From contig JAGMUV010000005.1 in assembly GCA_020744425.1 (NCBI GenBank), forward strand, positions 682,001 through 746,000: a DNA stretch of 64,000 nucleotides, written 5' to 3'. This document shows positions 9,831-21,710 of this stretch, piece by piece. Position 1 is the stretch's first letter, and each line of letters opens with the position of its first letter. The notes beneath the pieces are model-generated. The model ran no database searches. It had not been told where the DNA came from and worked only from the letters and a program-made list of their open reading frames with translations. This DNA comes from Dactylonectria macrodidyma. Lineage: Eukaryota > Ascomycota > Sordariomycetes > Hypocreales > Nectriaceae. Position numbers and translations under genes: made by a program.

Positions 9831-12800
9831 TCATCGCCATGTGTTTCCTCGGCTTTCTTGCCTGCGATGACCACTGCCTCCGGTACCAATAGTAATCCGG
9901 CGGGCCTTGTCACCAGTAAGACCTCCGCGAGGGCTTCCTCCCACGGCCTCGATTCTCACAACGCCTCCCATGTTCATCCGCCTTGCCTGACCCTGCGTCA
10001 ATGATCGATCGCCTTTCCAGTCGGGCGGAGAGCACGTCAGCGGTGGGCTCCTCCGTCGTTCAGCACTACCGCGGCGGAGGCGAGAAATGCCGTTGGCGCT
10101 ACTAGCCAGCGAAGGCAAGCTAGGCCTAGGTCCGGTCCTGTCGCTGTTCAAGGATCCCATCGACGAGATCCTTCTAGTATTCGAAGCCGTCGTGCCCGGC
10201 ATGATGCTCGCTCTACGAGCCTTTTCCTTCATGGCAGAGTGCAACGCCGTTCGAAGCTTGCGAGCATCCATCGTGCTCGATTCTGAATCGGATCCAGATC
10301 CGAAACTGTTGCCCAGAGGGTTGTTTTCGTCAATGATCGATGGCCGAGATCGAAGGGTCCGGATCGGGACAGCAATCTGCGAAGGAGATGGCGACAGGTT
10401 GCCAGTCTTACTGACGTCCAAGGATCGCAACGGAGGTGTTCGCTGCACGTCGGGAGAACGAGAGGCCAAGTTGAGGCTGAAAGACGGAACTCGTGTGGTT
10501 GGCGAGCCACCAGCATACGAAGGTCGAGGGCCCTTAGACAAGAAACCAGCTTGGAACCTGCTGGGCTTGGCTGTGAGGCTAGAGGCTCGGGGGACCTCGA
10601 GGCTTGGGCTCGACTCTTCGCTGATGGTCGCCGTCACCTCTTGTGTCAATTCCGAGGTCAACTCTTTGGTCACTTCCATCGTCACCTCTTCCTCTTCTTG
10701 CTCTTCCGCTTCGACTTCCTCAGCCTCATCAGCCTCCTCTTGCTCTTGCTCTTCGTCTTCTTCTTCTTCCTCCTCCTCCTCCTCCTCCGGCTCCTCGTCG
10801 AGGTAAGCCGCAACTGGTGGAGCCACAAGGGCCTTTTCCGGAGACGGCAGCGCAGGTGAGGACCCCTCAAACTTCTGTGGCGTCTTCTCAAAGTCTGCCA
10901 GCGTACCCTGCTCAGTCTCGTCATCTCGCCATCGCACTCCACCCTTCCTCGTCTTCTTCACAGGGGTGAAGGTGATGCCCTTCTTAGACGCTCCCATCAC
11001 CTTACGTCGTCGAGGCGACCCCTTGGTTGGGCTAACAGGTTCGATGACCACAGGCCCCAGAGCAGGCGCCGCGATGGGTCGGATGTGGACTGTCGGCGCC
11101 TTCTTGCGCTTGGGTGTGCCTCGGCGACTGGGAGGAAAGCTCTCGACAATGGGAATAGACCCATCAGGCTTGACGACCTGTGAGGCGGCCGTGTAGCCAG
11201 TCTGAAGGAGGCGGGTGATGATTTCCTTGGCGTGAGTCACAGCATCCTCCTCGTCCATGCTCATAGTGTCGGAAAGAGACGTCAAGATATCGAATTGTGC
11301 GGTGAGAAGCATCTGCACCATGGCAGCATCACCGGACTTGCTTTGTTCAACGACTTCTCGGTAGACGTCGCGGTTGAAATTGGCCTTGAGAAGCTCTGCT
11401 TCGCGGGTGAGGTTAGCCGTCTCACCGTTATCGGCACCCTCGCTTCCCTCGAGTTGTTTCAGGCTGTGGCTGAGGGCTGTGTCGATGGAGCGCTCCCAGT
11501 TGGACTTGTCCAGCTTCTGGTGGATGTGATGCCTGCTGTTCTCCAGCTCAACCAAAATACCCTGGGCTGTTCGTCGAATGGAGACCAGGTTTTGGGGCAT
11601 GGAATCCTCGTCGCCTCTCTGGTCGCAAACCGTGTCGAAAGCCGCAATCCATCCCGAGAGCATGCCGATCCGGCGCTCAAATGCCTTGAGCTTCTTCATA
11701 CTAGTAATGTATTCCTTGCGCTCCGCACCGGAGTTGTCGTAGGCTGCCCGGAGCCTCTGGATTCCTTCGCGAGCCAGACCGTCACGCTTCTCGCACTGCT
11801 TTCGGAACTTGATAAAGAACATGTTTTCAGCATCCTTCTGCTGAGCCTTGAGCTCGTTAATCAGGGCCATTTGCTCATCAATCTTGACCAGGAAATCCTT
11901 GACATGACGGTTCACATTGAAGACGTTGCGCGTCACCTTGGTCTGGATGTTCTTGGCGCGGTTGGCATATCGGAGCGTGTTCTGTGACTCGTCAAAGTGG
12001 GCACTGGAGGGCGACACACAGACGATCATGACTGTCTTGCAGTTTCCGCCGAGGGAAAACTTGAGAAGTCGAGTCAATTTACTGTTTCGATACGGCACGT
12101 GTGCCTTTTGGCGGCGGTCGCACAGAGCGTTGATGCAGCCGCCGAGGGCCAGCAGCGACTTGTTGATGTTGGCTCCTTCGGTCAGGCGCTCGCCGCGGTT
12201 CTTGGTGACGGATGCTCGCTCAGAGCCAGCCAGGTCGATGATGCTGAGGGTTGCCATGGTGTGAGGTTCGCTGACATCGGCGTTTCTGTCCTTTTGGGCC
12301 ACGTTGATCTGGAGGACGGCGTGTGATCGAGAAGAAGTGGCATTGGCCTCGGTGGGGGACACCGTTCGGTATTCGTTTCCTTGCACAATCATATCCATCA
12401 CTTCTTGCACGTCCTTGGGATGGTGGCTCGACAGCCCAGACACCGAAACGCCCTGATTGCTGTCCTCTCGAAGCATCAGTCCACCCTTGGGAGCGGCTTG
12501 GCCCCCGCCGGGGACCAGCAAATCTCGAATCGTCTCGTTGTAGATCTCCAAGTAGCTGAGGCTGAGCTCGGTCGTCTTGTCCTGGCTACGCTCCTCAATC
12601 TTCTCGAACAACTCCTGCATGGTCATGAAGATGATACCGGGGTGCTGGGACGTTCCGGTGATGGTGTGCGTCTTGCCACATCCGGTGGCACCGTAGGCAA
12701 AGACGGTCGCATTGTATCCATCGAGGACGTTGTCCAGGAGGGCTCTGGTGGTTCCTTCGTACACATCCGACTGCGTCGTGTTTTCGTCAAAGACGCGGTC

Positions 12801-13240
12801 AAAGGCGAAGACCTGGTCCTTGACCTTCTTCGACGTAGGCAAAACCGATCGAGAGAACTTGTGGACGGGGCTTTCTTCGGGAGGGTCAAAAACTCTGCGC
12901 CTGGTTAGCAATGCTCATCGTTTGCTCGCCAATTCACGTACAAGCATCGGTCATCTACGACCTTGATGACGTTTCGGATGCCGCGCTGGTGCAGCTTCGG
13001 TGTGGGTACAGCGGCGAGAGACCCGTCGCCGAGGAAGACGGTCCCATCATCGTTCTTTTGTCTGCACGCGCTGTCAGCAACGAGGCTTCACTCTTGAAAT
13101 TCCGGATCCCTACAGTTGTGCTGCTTCTCGGATCGTGAATGGCCGAACTCGGACTAAGGCATGGTCAGCAAGCAGCCCTGCAGTGCGAGAACAGGCACCA
13201 TACCGGCAACGGTGATCGACGACTGCCCCGATCTGTCCAT
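9831..13240 (-). CDS. KIP3: Kinesin-8 motor (Kip3/KipB type)
   Basis: Four exons read on the minus strand: 13240-13204, 13153-13114, 13061-12942 and 12894-9831, with introns of 50, 52 and 47 nt. The frame is continuous and gives 1086 residues. The motor domain starts almost at the N terminus (VRVRPFTIREAAQL), has the P-loop GATGCGKT at about residues 134-141, switch I SSRSH, switch II DLAGSE and the KLTRLLK element. The order and the RVFDENTTQ and FKSL-like segments match kinesin-8. These motors walk to microtubule plus ends, limit their length and help position nuclei and align chromosomes. A neck/coiled-coil region follows, then a basic, Ser/Pro-rich tail with a long acidic Glu/Asp stretch (encoded near 10670-10800). 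For the third intron the acceptor GCGCAG was preferred over a CAG six bases earlier, because that one lies only 2 nt from the branch site. Confidence 0.93.
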
Positions 13241-14123
13241 GATACGTATGTGTTTTCGCTCCGAGAGCTGTATCGCCTCGAAGCTCCAAGACTCGACGGG
13301 GTGCAGGCGAGAGAAGCAAGTAAACAGAAATTCAAGGGCGAAAAATGAGGTGCGCGCTCTTGGCAAGGTCGCGGGTCATGAGAACAATGCTCGAAATGAA
13401 AGCGGAGGAGAGGCGAGAGACAGAGAAATAGAAAGCCGCCTCGAAATCTATCTTTTTTTGCTGCTGGTTAGTCGGTCGTTGACAGTCTTCAGTTGGAAGT
13501 GCCGAAGACGGTGGAGGTGACGTTTAGTTTGTTGTTTGCACGCCCCGGAACTCGCTGTTGCTGTGGTAACTTAGCTCGCGGCAGGGGCCGTCAGGGGCGT
13601 GACCAGGGTGCCAAGGGTGCTTAGTAGCGGCACATGCAGCTGCAACGAGGCGGTTACCCTACAGCAACAATGGCAGATGTGTTTTCTACTCATTGGGTTT
13701 TCTTTCTACGAATAATTCTGCCAGGCTTTCAACAATTGCTTTCCTATTTATGTAGACGTTCAGTCGGATTCTTTATATTACTGACAGTCCCGTTGATTGA
13801 AACCCAACAACGCAGTGTTTGAGATTATGCGTCGGGAATGTGTTATCCATCAAAACAACCTCTGTTTAGCCCGATCCGAAAATGGGAGTTTGAAACAGAC
13901 CGCCTGGCCAGTCAGACCATGGGTGGTGCCTATGGGCTATCATCCAGGTGGGGTGGTGTGGGTGGGATTTCAATGATGCTAGTTAATTAATCCAGATGCC
14001 CGAACTGATCGAGTGTACCACGAACACATCGCCTGTTCAGTCGGTCTCAAGCCCTCCTCGACCGTCTGGAGCGAGTCTCGTCATCACGATTGGCAGAGGT
14101 CTTCAAGGTGCACATGCCCCCTA

Positions 14124-14149
14124 CCCAGGCACCCAGGCACCCAGGCACC
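14124..14149. repeat. Short tandem repeat (CCCAGGCA)3
   Basis: Three nearly exact 8-bp units lie in non-coding DNA. Confidence 0.6.
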
Positions 14150-14255
14150 CGAATTCTTCGAGAAGCACGGCATATCGAGCACAGCACCTGGGTCTCGAGG
14201 TGGGCCTATTATAGGCTGGTTGGCTGTCACCAGCGACCCCGTACGCAACCCTTCT

Positions 14256-14474
14256 GGGGAAGGAAGACACCACAAACGCCTATGACGTCTATTGAAGAAC
14301 GAGCAAATATAATGAGAGATATAATTGCTAAATTAGAGAATAAATGTGTATAAAAAGGATCATAAGGTGAGCTAAACTAGGTTATAAACTATTATACTAT
14401 GTCGAACTTACTAAATTGATAAGTAGTGATCCAGAGTAAGTTGATGCTTATGGTGCAGTGTTTCCTGCCACCCC
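14256..14474. mobile_element. MITE-like element, family 1, copy A
   Basis: It is about 219 bp, with an AT-rich core. The left end GGGGAAGGAAGACACCAC matches the reverse complement of the right end (GGGGTGGCAGGAAACACTG) imperfectly. Both ends match those of copies B, C and D. It has no coding capacity, so it would be non-autonomous. No clear target-site duplication is seen. Confidence 0.55.
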
Positions 14475-16185
14475 TTGCACAATGAATGCCAGTCGTATTC
14501 AAGGGGCTGGGGGGGCTTTGCCGGGCGATCTGTCTGTGGGGGACGGGTTTGTGGTTGGGTGTTGAAAGTCTGGAGTAAGTGAGGCCGTCTGGGGAGCGTC
14601 GCCCGGTGTGGAGCAGCGATATCGCGGGGGCGTCCACTCAGCGCGACAAGAATTCTGTTGCCTGAGCCAAGGCCTGTCCTAGGGCCGGCGCCAGTCTCTA
14701 GTCTAATTGTATGACATCGCGCACAGTCGTTGGTTTTTCTTACTTTATTGTTTGGACACGCTTGGGCGGGCCGACGATGCTCCGTGTGGGCAAGCCAGAG
14801 TGAAAGATGATGAATCACTTGTGCAAGGCTGGGGCGAGACAGGAATGCAAGGGTGATGCAACCGAGAGCTGGTGATGTCCTGATTGTGCAATGGTTGCGT
14901 CTAGTCACATGTCTCGGTCCGGTACGTCGCATACTACGTATTGGCATGGGAGAATGGGTCTGTCAGGCTCTCAAAGCCAATACATATGATCCGATATCCG
15001 CTTGATGATGTAGTGATACTGTCGAGTACAGTGCGGTATGCGTAATTTTTTAATTATTGCGTCCCAACAGGCTTAGGCGACACTGTAGTCAGCTGTAGGA
15101 TTATAGAGCAACTGAAGGATTCGGTTTTAGGCCAAACGGCCTCTGATTGACTTTCATGACATTGATCCTACCTAGGTAGCTAGACAATTGTCTCGCCATC
15201 CCGAGACAAGAAGCCCATCCCACACACACCTGTACACAACCTTCTCGTACCCCTGTCAGAGTGGTCCAAGGCCAAATACAAGCCGCACTTCGGGAACAAA
15301 GGCGCGCCCTTTGCAAGCGGCTGCCACCTTCTGTGATGCAGGAAGGTATATTACATTGAACCAAGTGACAAAAATAATCAATCATATGGCATATATGGCT
15401 TCCCAGGCTTTTCTTTTGGCCTTGTTCTTCCTTTTTTCCGCCCAATGTGTCTTCAGAAGGTTTCGGTTCTCTTTATTCTTTTCTTTCCTTTTTCTCTTTC
15501 TTCTTCAATTTTTTTTCTTGCCACTAGGAATCGAACTGCAAAGGCGGCCAGATGACCAACAGAAAACAACTACCTAAGACGACCAGGTCATATGTGCCTA
15601 ATCCTCCACATGTTTCCAGGGGACATAGAAGACAAATTCATTTAAAAGGTAACTCTCTCTTAGTTCTAGAGAAGCCGGCGGCAGGTAGAAGAAGAATTGA
15701 GAGATACCTTGACAGCTGAGGGCCGGAGGAGTCTCGGATGCTCAGTGCTGTGATGAGTGCTCAAGGTAGCTTGATTGGGCCAATCACGGGGAGTTGAACA
15801 AACCTCGTCGCAGAAATTACTTTAAATTTGAGCTTGAGCATAATCAGGATAGTCTCAAGGTGCGGAGCGTTTGGAAAGGACCGTTGGAATAGTTGCAACG
15901 TTTCTAACCCGGATGAGAGAAGCCGGTACGAGGTCAATTATCAGATGAGGCAGATAGAGGTGCGGGAAGACTGCGTGGAGCAGAGACAAATGCCGTGATG
16001 AGGAGTCTTGATATGATGGAGACTCTCGATCTCGGGAGGGTGGCATCCCGGATCGATGCAGCAGCAAGGATACTGATGTCAATTCCCAGGCCGTTGCTGC
16101 TGCTCTCATGGCAAACTGGAGTGAATCGAGTTGGTGGTGGAGCAAGTGGTCCCAGTATTTGGGGCCGAGCCAGCAAGGGGGCAAA

Positions 16186-16406
16186 GGGTGGCAAAAAACA
16201 CCAAACACCATGAAGGATCAACTTCCTCTCTGCCTTCATTGGTAACATTAAGATATAAATTGTACATAATTTAGACTGGTTTAGTGATAAAATTATCTCT
16301 TTATTTCTTTGGTTTATTCTATAATTTAGTGATTCCTGATTCTCGAGAGGAGCGGATGGGTTTAGTGTAGTTGAGGATCAATTGGTGTGTGGTGTTTTTT
16401 CTCCCC
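16186..16406. mobile_element. MITE-like element, family 1, copy B
   Basis: It is about 221 bp. The left end GGGTGGCAAAAAACACCA pairs with the right end, whose reverse complement begins GGGGAGAAAAAACACCAC. The core is AT-rich with no coding capacity. A C-rich/G-rich palindromic run follows the right end (about 16403-16429). Confidence 0.6.
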
Positions 16407-16794
16407 CCGCCCCCCCGAGGCGGGGGGAGTCTTCAGCACCCATCAACCCGGGCTTGGGCGAACAAGGGTTGGTCGCATGTGGAGTCGTAGCGGAGATGGG
16501 CGATGGCGTTGCACTCGTGGGAAGATCCCATGGGGTTGCTGGGGTACATGATCAGTGGGAGGGCATGAGAACATGAAGAGGCTGCTGCCCCAGATCTTCC
16601 AGGCTGGGCTGGGCTGTGTTGGTTTGATGGTCATGCTTCTGGGGGCATTTCTACTCCATCATGCTCGTTTGTCACCCAATTCTTCTCACCACATCCCATC
16701 CCATCCCATCCCTCATTACAATCTCTCCACGTTTCCACTTTCACATTTCTCACCCATTCTATCCCTCCATCTGTTCTTCTATCTGTCCCTCCAT

Positions 16795-16837
16795 CACTCC
16801 ATCCATCCATCCATTCATCCATCCATCCATCCCCTCA
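16795..16837. repeat. (ATCC)n microsatellite
   Basis: About ten nearly perfect CATC/ATCC units; a CCACAG hexamer repeat follows at 16883-16905. Confidence 0.7.
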
Positions 16838-17626
16838 CCCCATGCCCTGCTCATCACACACACTCTCACAGCAGCTGCCGTGCCACAGCCACAGCCACAG
16901 CCACCCACCTCCCTCCCCATTCTCCATAGTGTAATCACCAAAAAGCTTCCGAACCCATCCAGGACCGGTTTCTCCACGCTTTCCACTTTTCCATGGTGTA
17001 GGGGTGGTGCTGCTAGATGGCTCTAGCGTCTGTCCCCGCGACTGGTCTCGACCTCCTCAACTTCGAATGCGACCTTGTCTTCGACCTTGATCTCTTCCTC
17101 CACCACAAACTTGCATCCTTTCGCAACGACACCCCGGGATCTCAATCTCCCACCCAACGCCGACGCCGCCGCCGACGACGATAGGCCGGCGACAGCATCC
17201 TCCCATCCTCGCGTGACCACTGTTCGCCGTTCCCACCAGTTCGCATTGTCTTCCATATCACTCGCTTTTTAAGCGCATGATTTATTGTTTTACGCGTGCT
17301 GCTGCCGCTGCCGCTGCCGCTTAATTACGCCTGGCCATCCGCGGCTCGCTTGTGCCTCCGACAACCCGTTTTTCGTTTCGCCCATCATCCAATTCCCCAC
17401 CTTTGTGCTCAATCACGACGACGGGGCCCTCCCACGGCTTGACTACCGCTCAGGCGGTTGATTTTAATATCTCATTATAGCAAGAAACATCAAGTCAACG
17501 GCCGCATAGTCGTCGCCACTATCTCTGGGTCGCGGCCAACGTGGTTTCTGGGCCGAGCCCCTCCGCCTTTCCCGGCCTCTTCCCTCCGACCTCTCTCCTC
17601 GCGGTTTTCACCCGCCAATCATCATC

Positions 17627-19847
17627 ATGTCTTCCAATTCTCGCCAAAGTAACGACGAGGTCGAGACGTATGTGGACGAACTTCATTCCTAGCTTGCATG
17701 GCACTGGCTAGCAAACGTTTCCGTTGTGGTGCTAATTGTACCTCTATTCTCAGAGCCTCCAATTACCCGTACAGCTACCCCGTTGAACATGCCCGCCGTG
17801 CTTCAGAGGCATATGTCAACCTCAATGCTAACATCGATGCCAAGTAAGCACCCCTTGTTGTTGTTGTCTGCCCTTCACAAGTTTGTCTATGTATTTCTCC
17901 GTCCTAACACACATGAAGAATTAAGAATCCTTTGGCGGATATTCCCTGTGCAGAACTTCTAACCCAAGTCGACGAGTTCTGTCGCCTCAAAGGTCTAGAA
18001 GAATACCGCCTCATCATTCGAAAAGGCGCCCTTGTAGCCAAAGATCCTACCGGTTACGAGGATATCACCGGCGAGGAGGCACTTGACGACATCGAGATTG
18101 AATCTCTTCGTGACGAGGTCCTGCACAAGTGGCGTGTCCCGAACGTGCTTTACTTGACCATCGCCACTTGCTCCATCGGCGCTGCTGTCCAGGGATGGGA
18201 CCAGACAGGCGCCAACGGCGCCAATCTCGACTTCCCCCATGCCTACGGAATTGACAGCGATACCATACACGACAAGCTTCTTGTCGGCCTCGTCAATGCT
18301 GCTCCCTACATTGGCACCGCCATTTTCGGCTGCTGGATGTCTGACCCTCTAAACCAGTACTTTGGACGTCGGGGTACCATCTTCTTCTCTGCAAATTTCT
18401 GCCTCTGGCCGGTGCTCGGAAGTGCATTCTGTAACACATGGGAACAGCTCCTCTTGTGTCGACTGTTACTCGGGGTTGGTATGGGAACAAAAGCCTCAAC
18501 AGGTAAGTGAACACTTATACCCATGCCTTCATAACCCTACCGCTTCGGAGAAAATGTATGAACTAACATTGTCTGGTGATAGTCCCAATATTTGCTGCCG
18601 AAAACTCACCGGCTCCTATTAGAGGGGCTCTCGTCATGAGCTGGCAGATGTGGACGGCTTTTGGGATATTCCTAGGCACCGTCGCAAACGTTGCCGTCAC
18701 CAAAATTGGGCATGAGGCATGGCGATATCAACTAGGGTCGGCATTCATCCCCGCGGTGCCTCTGGTCATCCTGATATACTTGTGCCCCGAATCGCCTCGA
18801 TGGTACATGAAGAAGAATCGCTACAGTGACGCTATGAAGTCATTGCTACGTCTTCGCAATACCCCCGTTCAAGCAGGCCGCGACCTGTACTACATTCACG
18901 CTCAGCTTGAAGTCGAATTTGAGTTCATGAAGCCTTTTGGCAAAAGCACGTACATCAGTCGGTTCATCGAACTTTTTACGATTCCCCGAGTCCGTCGCGC
19001 TACTCTAGCCTCGTTCGTCGTCATGATTGCGCAGCAGATGTGTGGAATCAACATCATTGCCTTCTACTCCTCGACCGTCTTTGTCGACTCCGGTGCTAGC
19101 TCCCATCAGGCTCTGTTGGCCTCCTTGGGCTTTGGCCTCGTCAACTTTGTCTTTGCTTGGCCTGCGATTTGGACCATCGACACATTTGGCCGGCGATCTC
19201 TCCTCCTCTTCACATTCCCTCAGATGGCCTGGACGCTCCTGGCCGCTGGGCTGTGTACTCTCATACCCGGCACAGGGGGCGTTCACTTGGGCCTCGTGGC
19301 GATGTTTGTGTACCTATTCGCGGCCTTTTATTCCCCAGGCGAAGGCCCTGTGCCATTCACCTACTCGGCCGAGGTATTCCCTCTGTCTCATCGCGAGGTC
19401 GGCATGGCTTGGGCAGTGGCCACCTGTCTCTTCTGGGCTGCAGTTCTTTCCATTACATTCCCTCTCATGTTGGCCAGGCTGGGTGTGCTTGGGTCCTTCA
19501 TCCTTTACTCGGGTTTCAATCTTGTGGCGCTTGTCATGATCTTTCTGTGGCTTCCTGAAACCAAGCAACGAACCTTGGAGGAGTTGGATTATATCTTTGC
19601 TGTGCCGACGCGAGTGTTCATGAAGTACCAGGTCACGAAGGCTTTACCTTGGTGGATCAAGAGATGGATTCTCCTCCGACGAGACGCGACTTTGGAGCCT
19701 CTCTACCAACTCCACGAGCACATCGCGGAACCCGATGACAACCGGAGCAGTGACGCTGGCTACGATAACGATAAGGTTAAGGTAGAGATGAAAGACATGA
19801 GGGGCACGGGAATCGATGCTCCGGATCGGGTGGTCCGAAGGACGTGA
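17627..19847 (+). CDS. MFS sugar/polyol transporter (Sugar_tr family, inositol-transporter-like)
   Basis: Exons are 17627-17667, 17754-17843, 17919-18502 and 18583-19847 (introns of 86, 75 and 80 nt), giving 659 residues. The second acceptor was placed at 17917-17918 because it alone keeps the reading frame into the conserved N-terminal domain; a CCTAAC branch site precedes it. The protein has twelve likely membrane segments and the family signatures GRRG after TM2, PESPRW between TM6 and TM7, FGRRS after TM8 and [12 protein letters not shown] after TM12. An unusually long N-terminal cytosolic domain of about 125 residues (with [12 protein letters not shown] and [12 protein letters not shown]) precedes TM1; I associate this extension with the fungal myo-inositol/polyol-transporter-like branch. 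It probably acts at the plasma membrane as a proton symporter. The substrate is an inference. Confidence 0.88.
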
Positions 19848-20284
19848 GCGTTATTTTGTCATTTGACACATGCGGGCGATTGGTTTTGTTTTTTGGGACT
19901 GGTTTTTACTTATGATACCCCGGGTTGAAATAAGAGGGCATGAGGGACAAGTTGACTGAAAAGGGCATGTTCTCCGGCGCAGCGAATCCCATGATGGGTG
20001 ACGTCATGGGCGTTTATTTGTGCGGTGTGGATTTCCGAGTCCATCCGTACTACGTTTGTAGCATAGATGGGCTTTTGTCGATTCTTGGATAATTGAACTA
20101 AAGATGTGGACATAATGATCACCCCTTGGCGGGACGCAAATGACGTCTAACGTGTCCAGTCCATCAAGATGTCTAGTAAATGTCGAGGTGATGGAGGCTA
20201 ATTATTGAGTGGGTAGTCTCAATTACGTCGAGGAGTGGAAAACCACCGTATACCAATGACATCCATTGAGTAACGTAGAATGAA

Positions 20285-20430
20285 CAAAGGACACAAGCCA
20301 TATTGTCACTAAATGGTTAATCAAATGCATATGGAAGAGATCGCATGGTACACTAAATTAGACCATACAGAGTTAAGACATAGAGCAAGTTGATGCTTTA
20401 TGGTGTGCAGTGCTTTTCTCGCGTCCTTTG
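20285..20430. mobile_element. Decayed element related to MITE family 1
   Basis: Imperfect 13-bp terminal repeats, CAAAGGACACAAG and CTCGCGTCCTTTG (11 of 13 pair), bound a 146-bp AT-rich segment. The inner right end (GCAAGTTGATGCTTTATGG) is nearly identical to the same part of copy A (14436-14454), which is why it is linked to that family. Confidence 0.45.
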
Positions 20431-21030
20431 CGTGATGCTTAGTGCGGCAAGTCGACCGCACGAGTTAGCTAGATGGGGCCAGTCTACAGCGATAACTAGT
20501 ACGCATGCAATTGATCCGCGATGATGTAGGTTTCCCCATTCGTACGAGGGAACACGAGACGCCGTGGTGATGATTGCTGCATTGGGGCGTTTGAGCCACT
20601 ACCCTAAAGCAGGAGGTAGCGGCTAGCAGCGATAAAAGAGGTTGTAGATCGACATGTGAGTGCGAATGTTGAGGGCTGGGGCTACGCACGCGCGAACAAT
20701 GAATGAGACTACGTTGTGCGGAATAGACGCACCAACCTTGCCAACTCAACGATGTCACACGATTGATTGCGTGGAGTTGTACCATGGGGAAAGAGTGGGA
20801 ACTCGAGACTCGGAAGTGGGCGAGAGGTGAGGTTGATGGGTGAAAGATGTGCCATGCCCGCCCGAGATGGGATGAGATGAGGCGGATGTATCGGGAGAAA
20901 GCCAAACTCTCGGGTACGTAGTATTATCAGGGATCAGCGATTGCCCCAAGCTCAGGGTTCATCGTCGATTTGGAAAGCCAGTCAGACCTGGCCAGCCAGA
21001 CCCGACCCATCTTCCACGCACATGCTCCGA

Positions 21031-21121
21031 GAGACGGATGGACTGATGAGACGGACGCGTACTGAGACGGACGCACGGGTGGTCAGAGGTTCCTTGGAGG
21101 GTTAGAGGTCCCTTGGAGCGT
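21031..21121. repeat. Two adjacent short tandem repeats
   Basis: About three units of GAGACGGAnG with short spacers (21031-21076) are followed by two units of about 19 bp sharing AGAGGTyCCTTGGAG (21084-21121). Confidence 0.55.
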
Positions 21122-21508
21122 TTCATGGTTTCACAAGGCTTGGGTCGCTTGATTCGCGAGCCTGTAATTTGTACGGCAGATTGGAGCGCCCTTGGTTCTT
21201 ACTATTAGCTCTTGGCTTTTGGCCGTCTGTTCCTCAATCCTCACCATCTGCCTTAATTATTAGCAATGCGACACTGCCAATCCTTACGCATGCGCCTCAA
21301 CGCCCGTGAAAGGGGGAAAGCATGCAGACGTGACATCCTTGCGTCTAGCAAAGACATTTCGTCTGACACGATTCCCACATTTTGGAAGAAGCGGATGAGA
21401 TTTTTTTACTTTGTTATTATTAACGGGTCGCCATCGAGATGCAGGGCCGATGTTGGCGTGCGCCGGTCGCCGCCAGTGGCAAGCTGGACAGGATGGGTTT
21501 GGCAAAGG

Positions 21509-21710
21509 CTCTTGAGGAAGAAAAACACTACGAACCCATACGCTCCTTTACGCAACAAACAAGAATAACTAAAACTATAGAATACAATTAAATAAAAAAA
21601 GGAGAATGCTCTACCAAGTCGGTCTAACCATTCAATATATTTACCCTAATTTGCTTAGACAGAGGGTAAGTTTATAGTTTAGATTGTGTGTGGGTTTTAT
21701 CTTCTACCTC
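21509..21710. mobile_element. MITE-like element, family 1, copy D, with probable 10-bp target-site duplication
   Basis: The left end has GAGGAAGAAAAACACTAC; the right end, reverse-complemented, gives GAGGTAGAAGATAAAACCCA. The same 10-mer TTGGCAAAGG flanks both sides (21499-21508 and 21711-21720), so this copy shows what looks like a duplication made on insertion. A 9-11 bp duplication would fit a Mutator-like origin; that is inference from one copy. The core is AT-rich and non-coding. Confidence 0.6.

Larger units (their letters stand above)
13241..17626. other. Long non-coding spacer, 4.4 kb
   Basis: This region lies between the divergent kinesin and MFS genes. It holds two MITE-like elements (14256-14474, 16186-16406), a short tandem repeat, simple repeats of ATCC and CCACAG type, and a pyrimidine-rich stretch before the transporter. 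The 178-codon minus frame at 14411-14947 overlaps an element and has no coding character. Confidence 0.6.

Noticed and set aside
10670..10800. Serine-run frame on the plus strand and a CTC/CTT repeat
   Set aside because: It is the complement of the acidic Glu/Asp stretch in the kinesin tail.
12901..12941. 41-nt version of the third kinesin intron
   Set aside because: The CAG acceptor lies only 2 nt after the CTAAC branch site; the acceptor at 12895 gives a normal 47-nt intron and the conserved RCLVFDPP junction.
14411..14947. 178-codon minus frame
   Set aside because: Arg/Pro/His-rich by composition, overlaps MITE copy A, and has no motif or start context.
15500..15600. tRNA-like B-box on the minus strand (GTTCGATTCC near 15526-15535)
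   Set aside because: No A-box at the right distance, no acceptor stem pairing, and the run of T lies on the wrong strand for a Pol III terminator.
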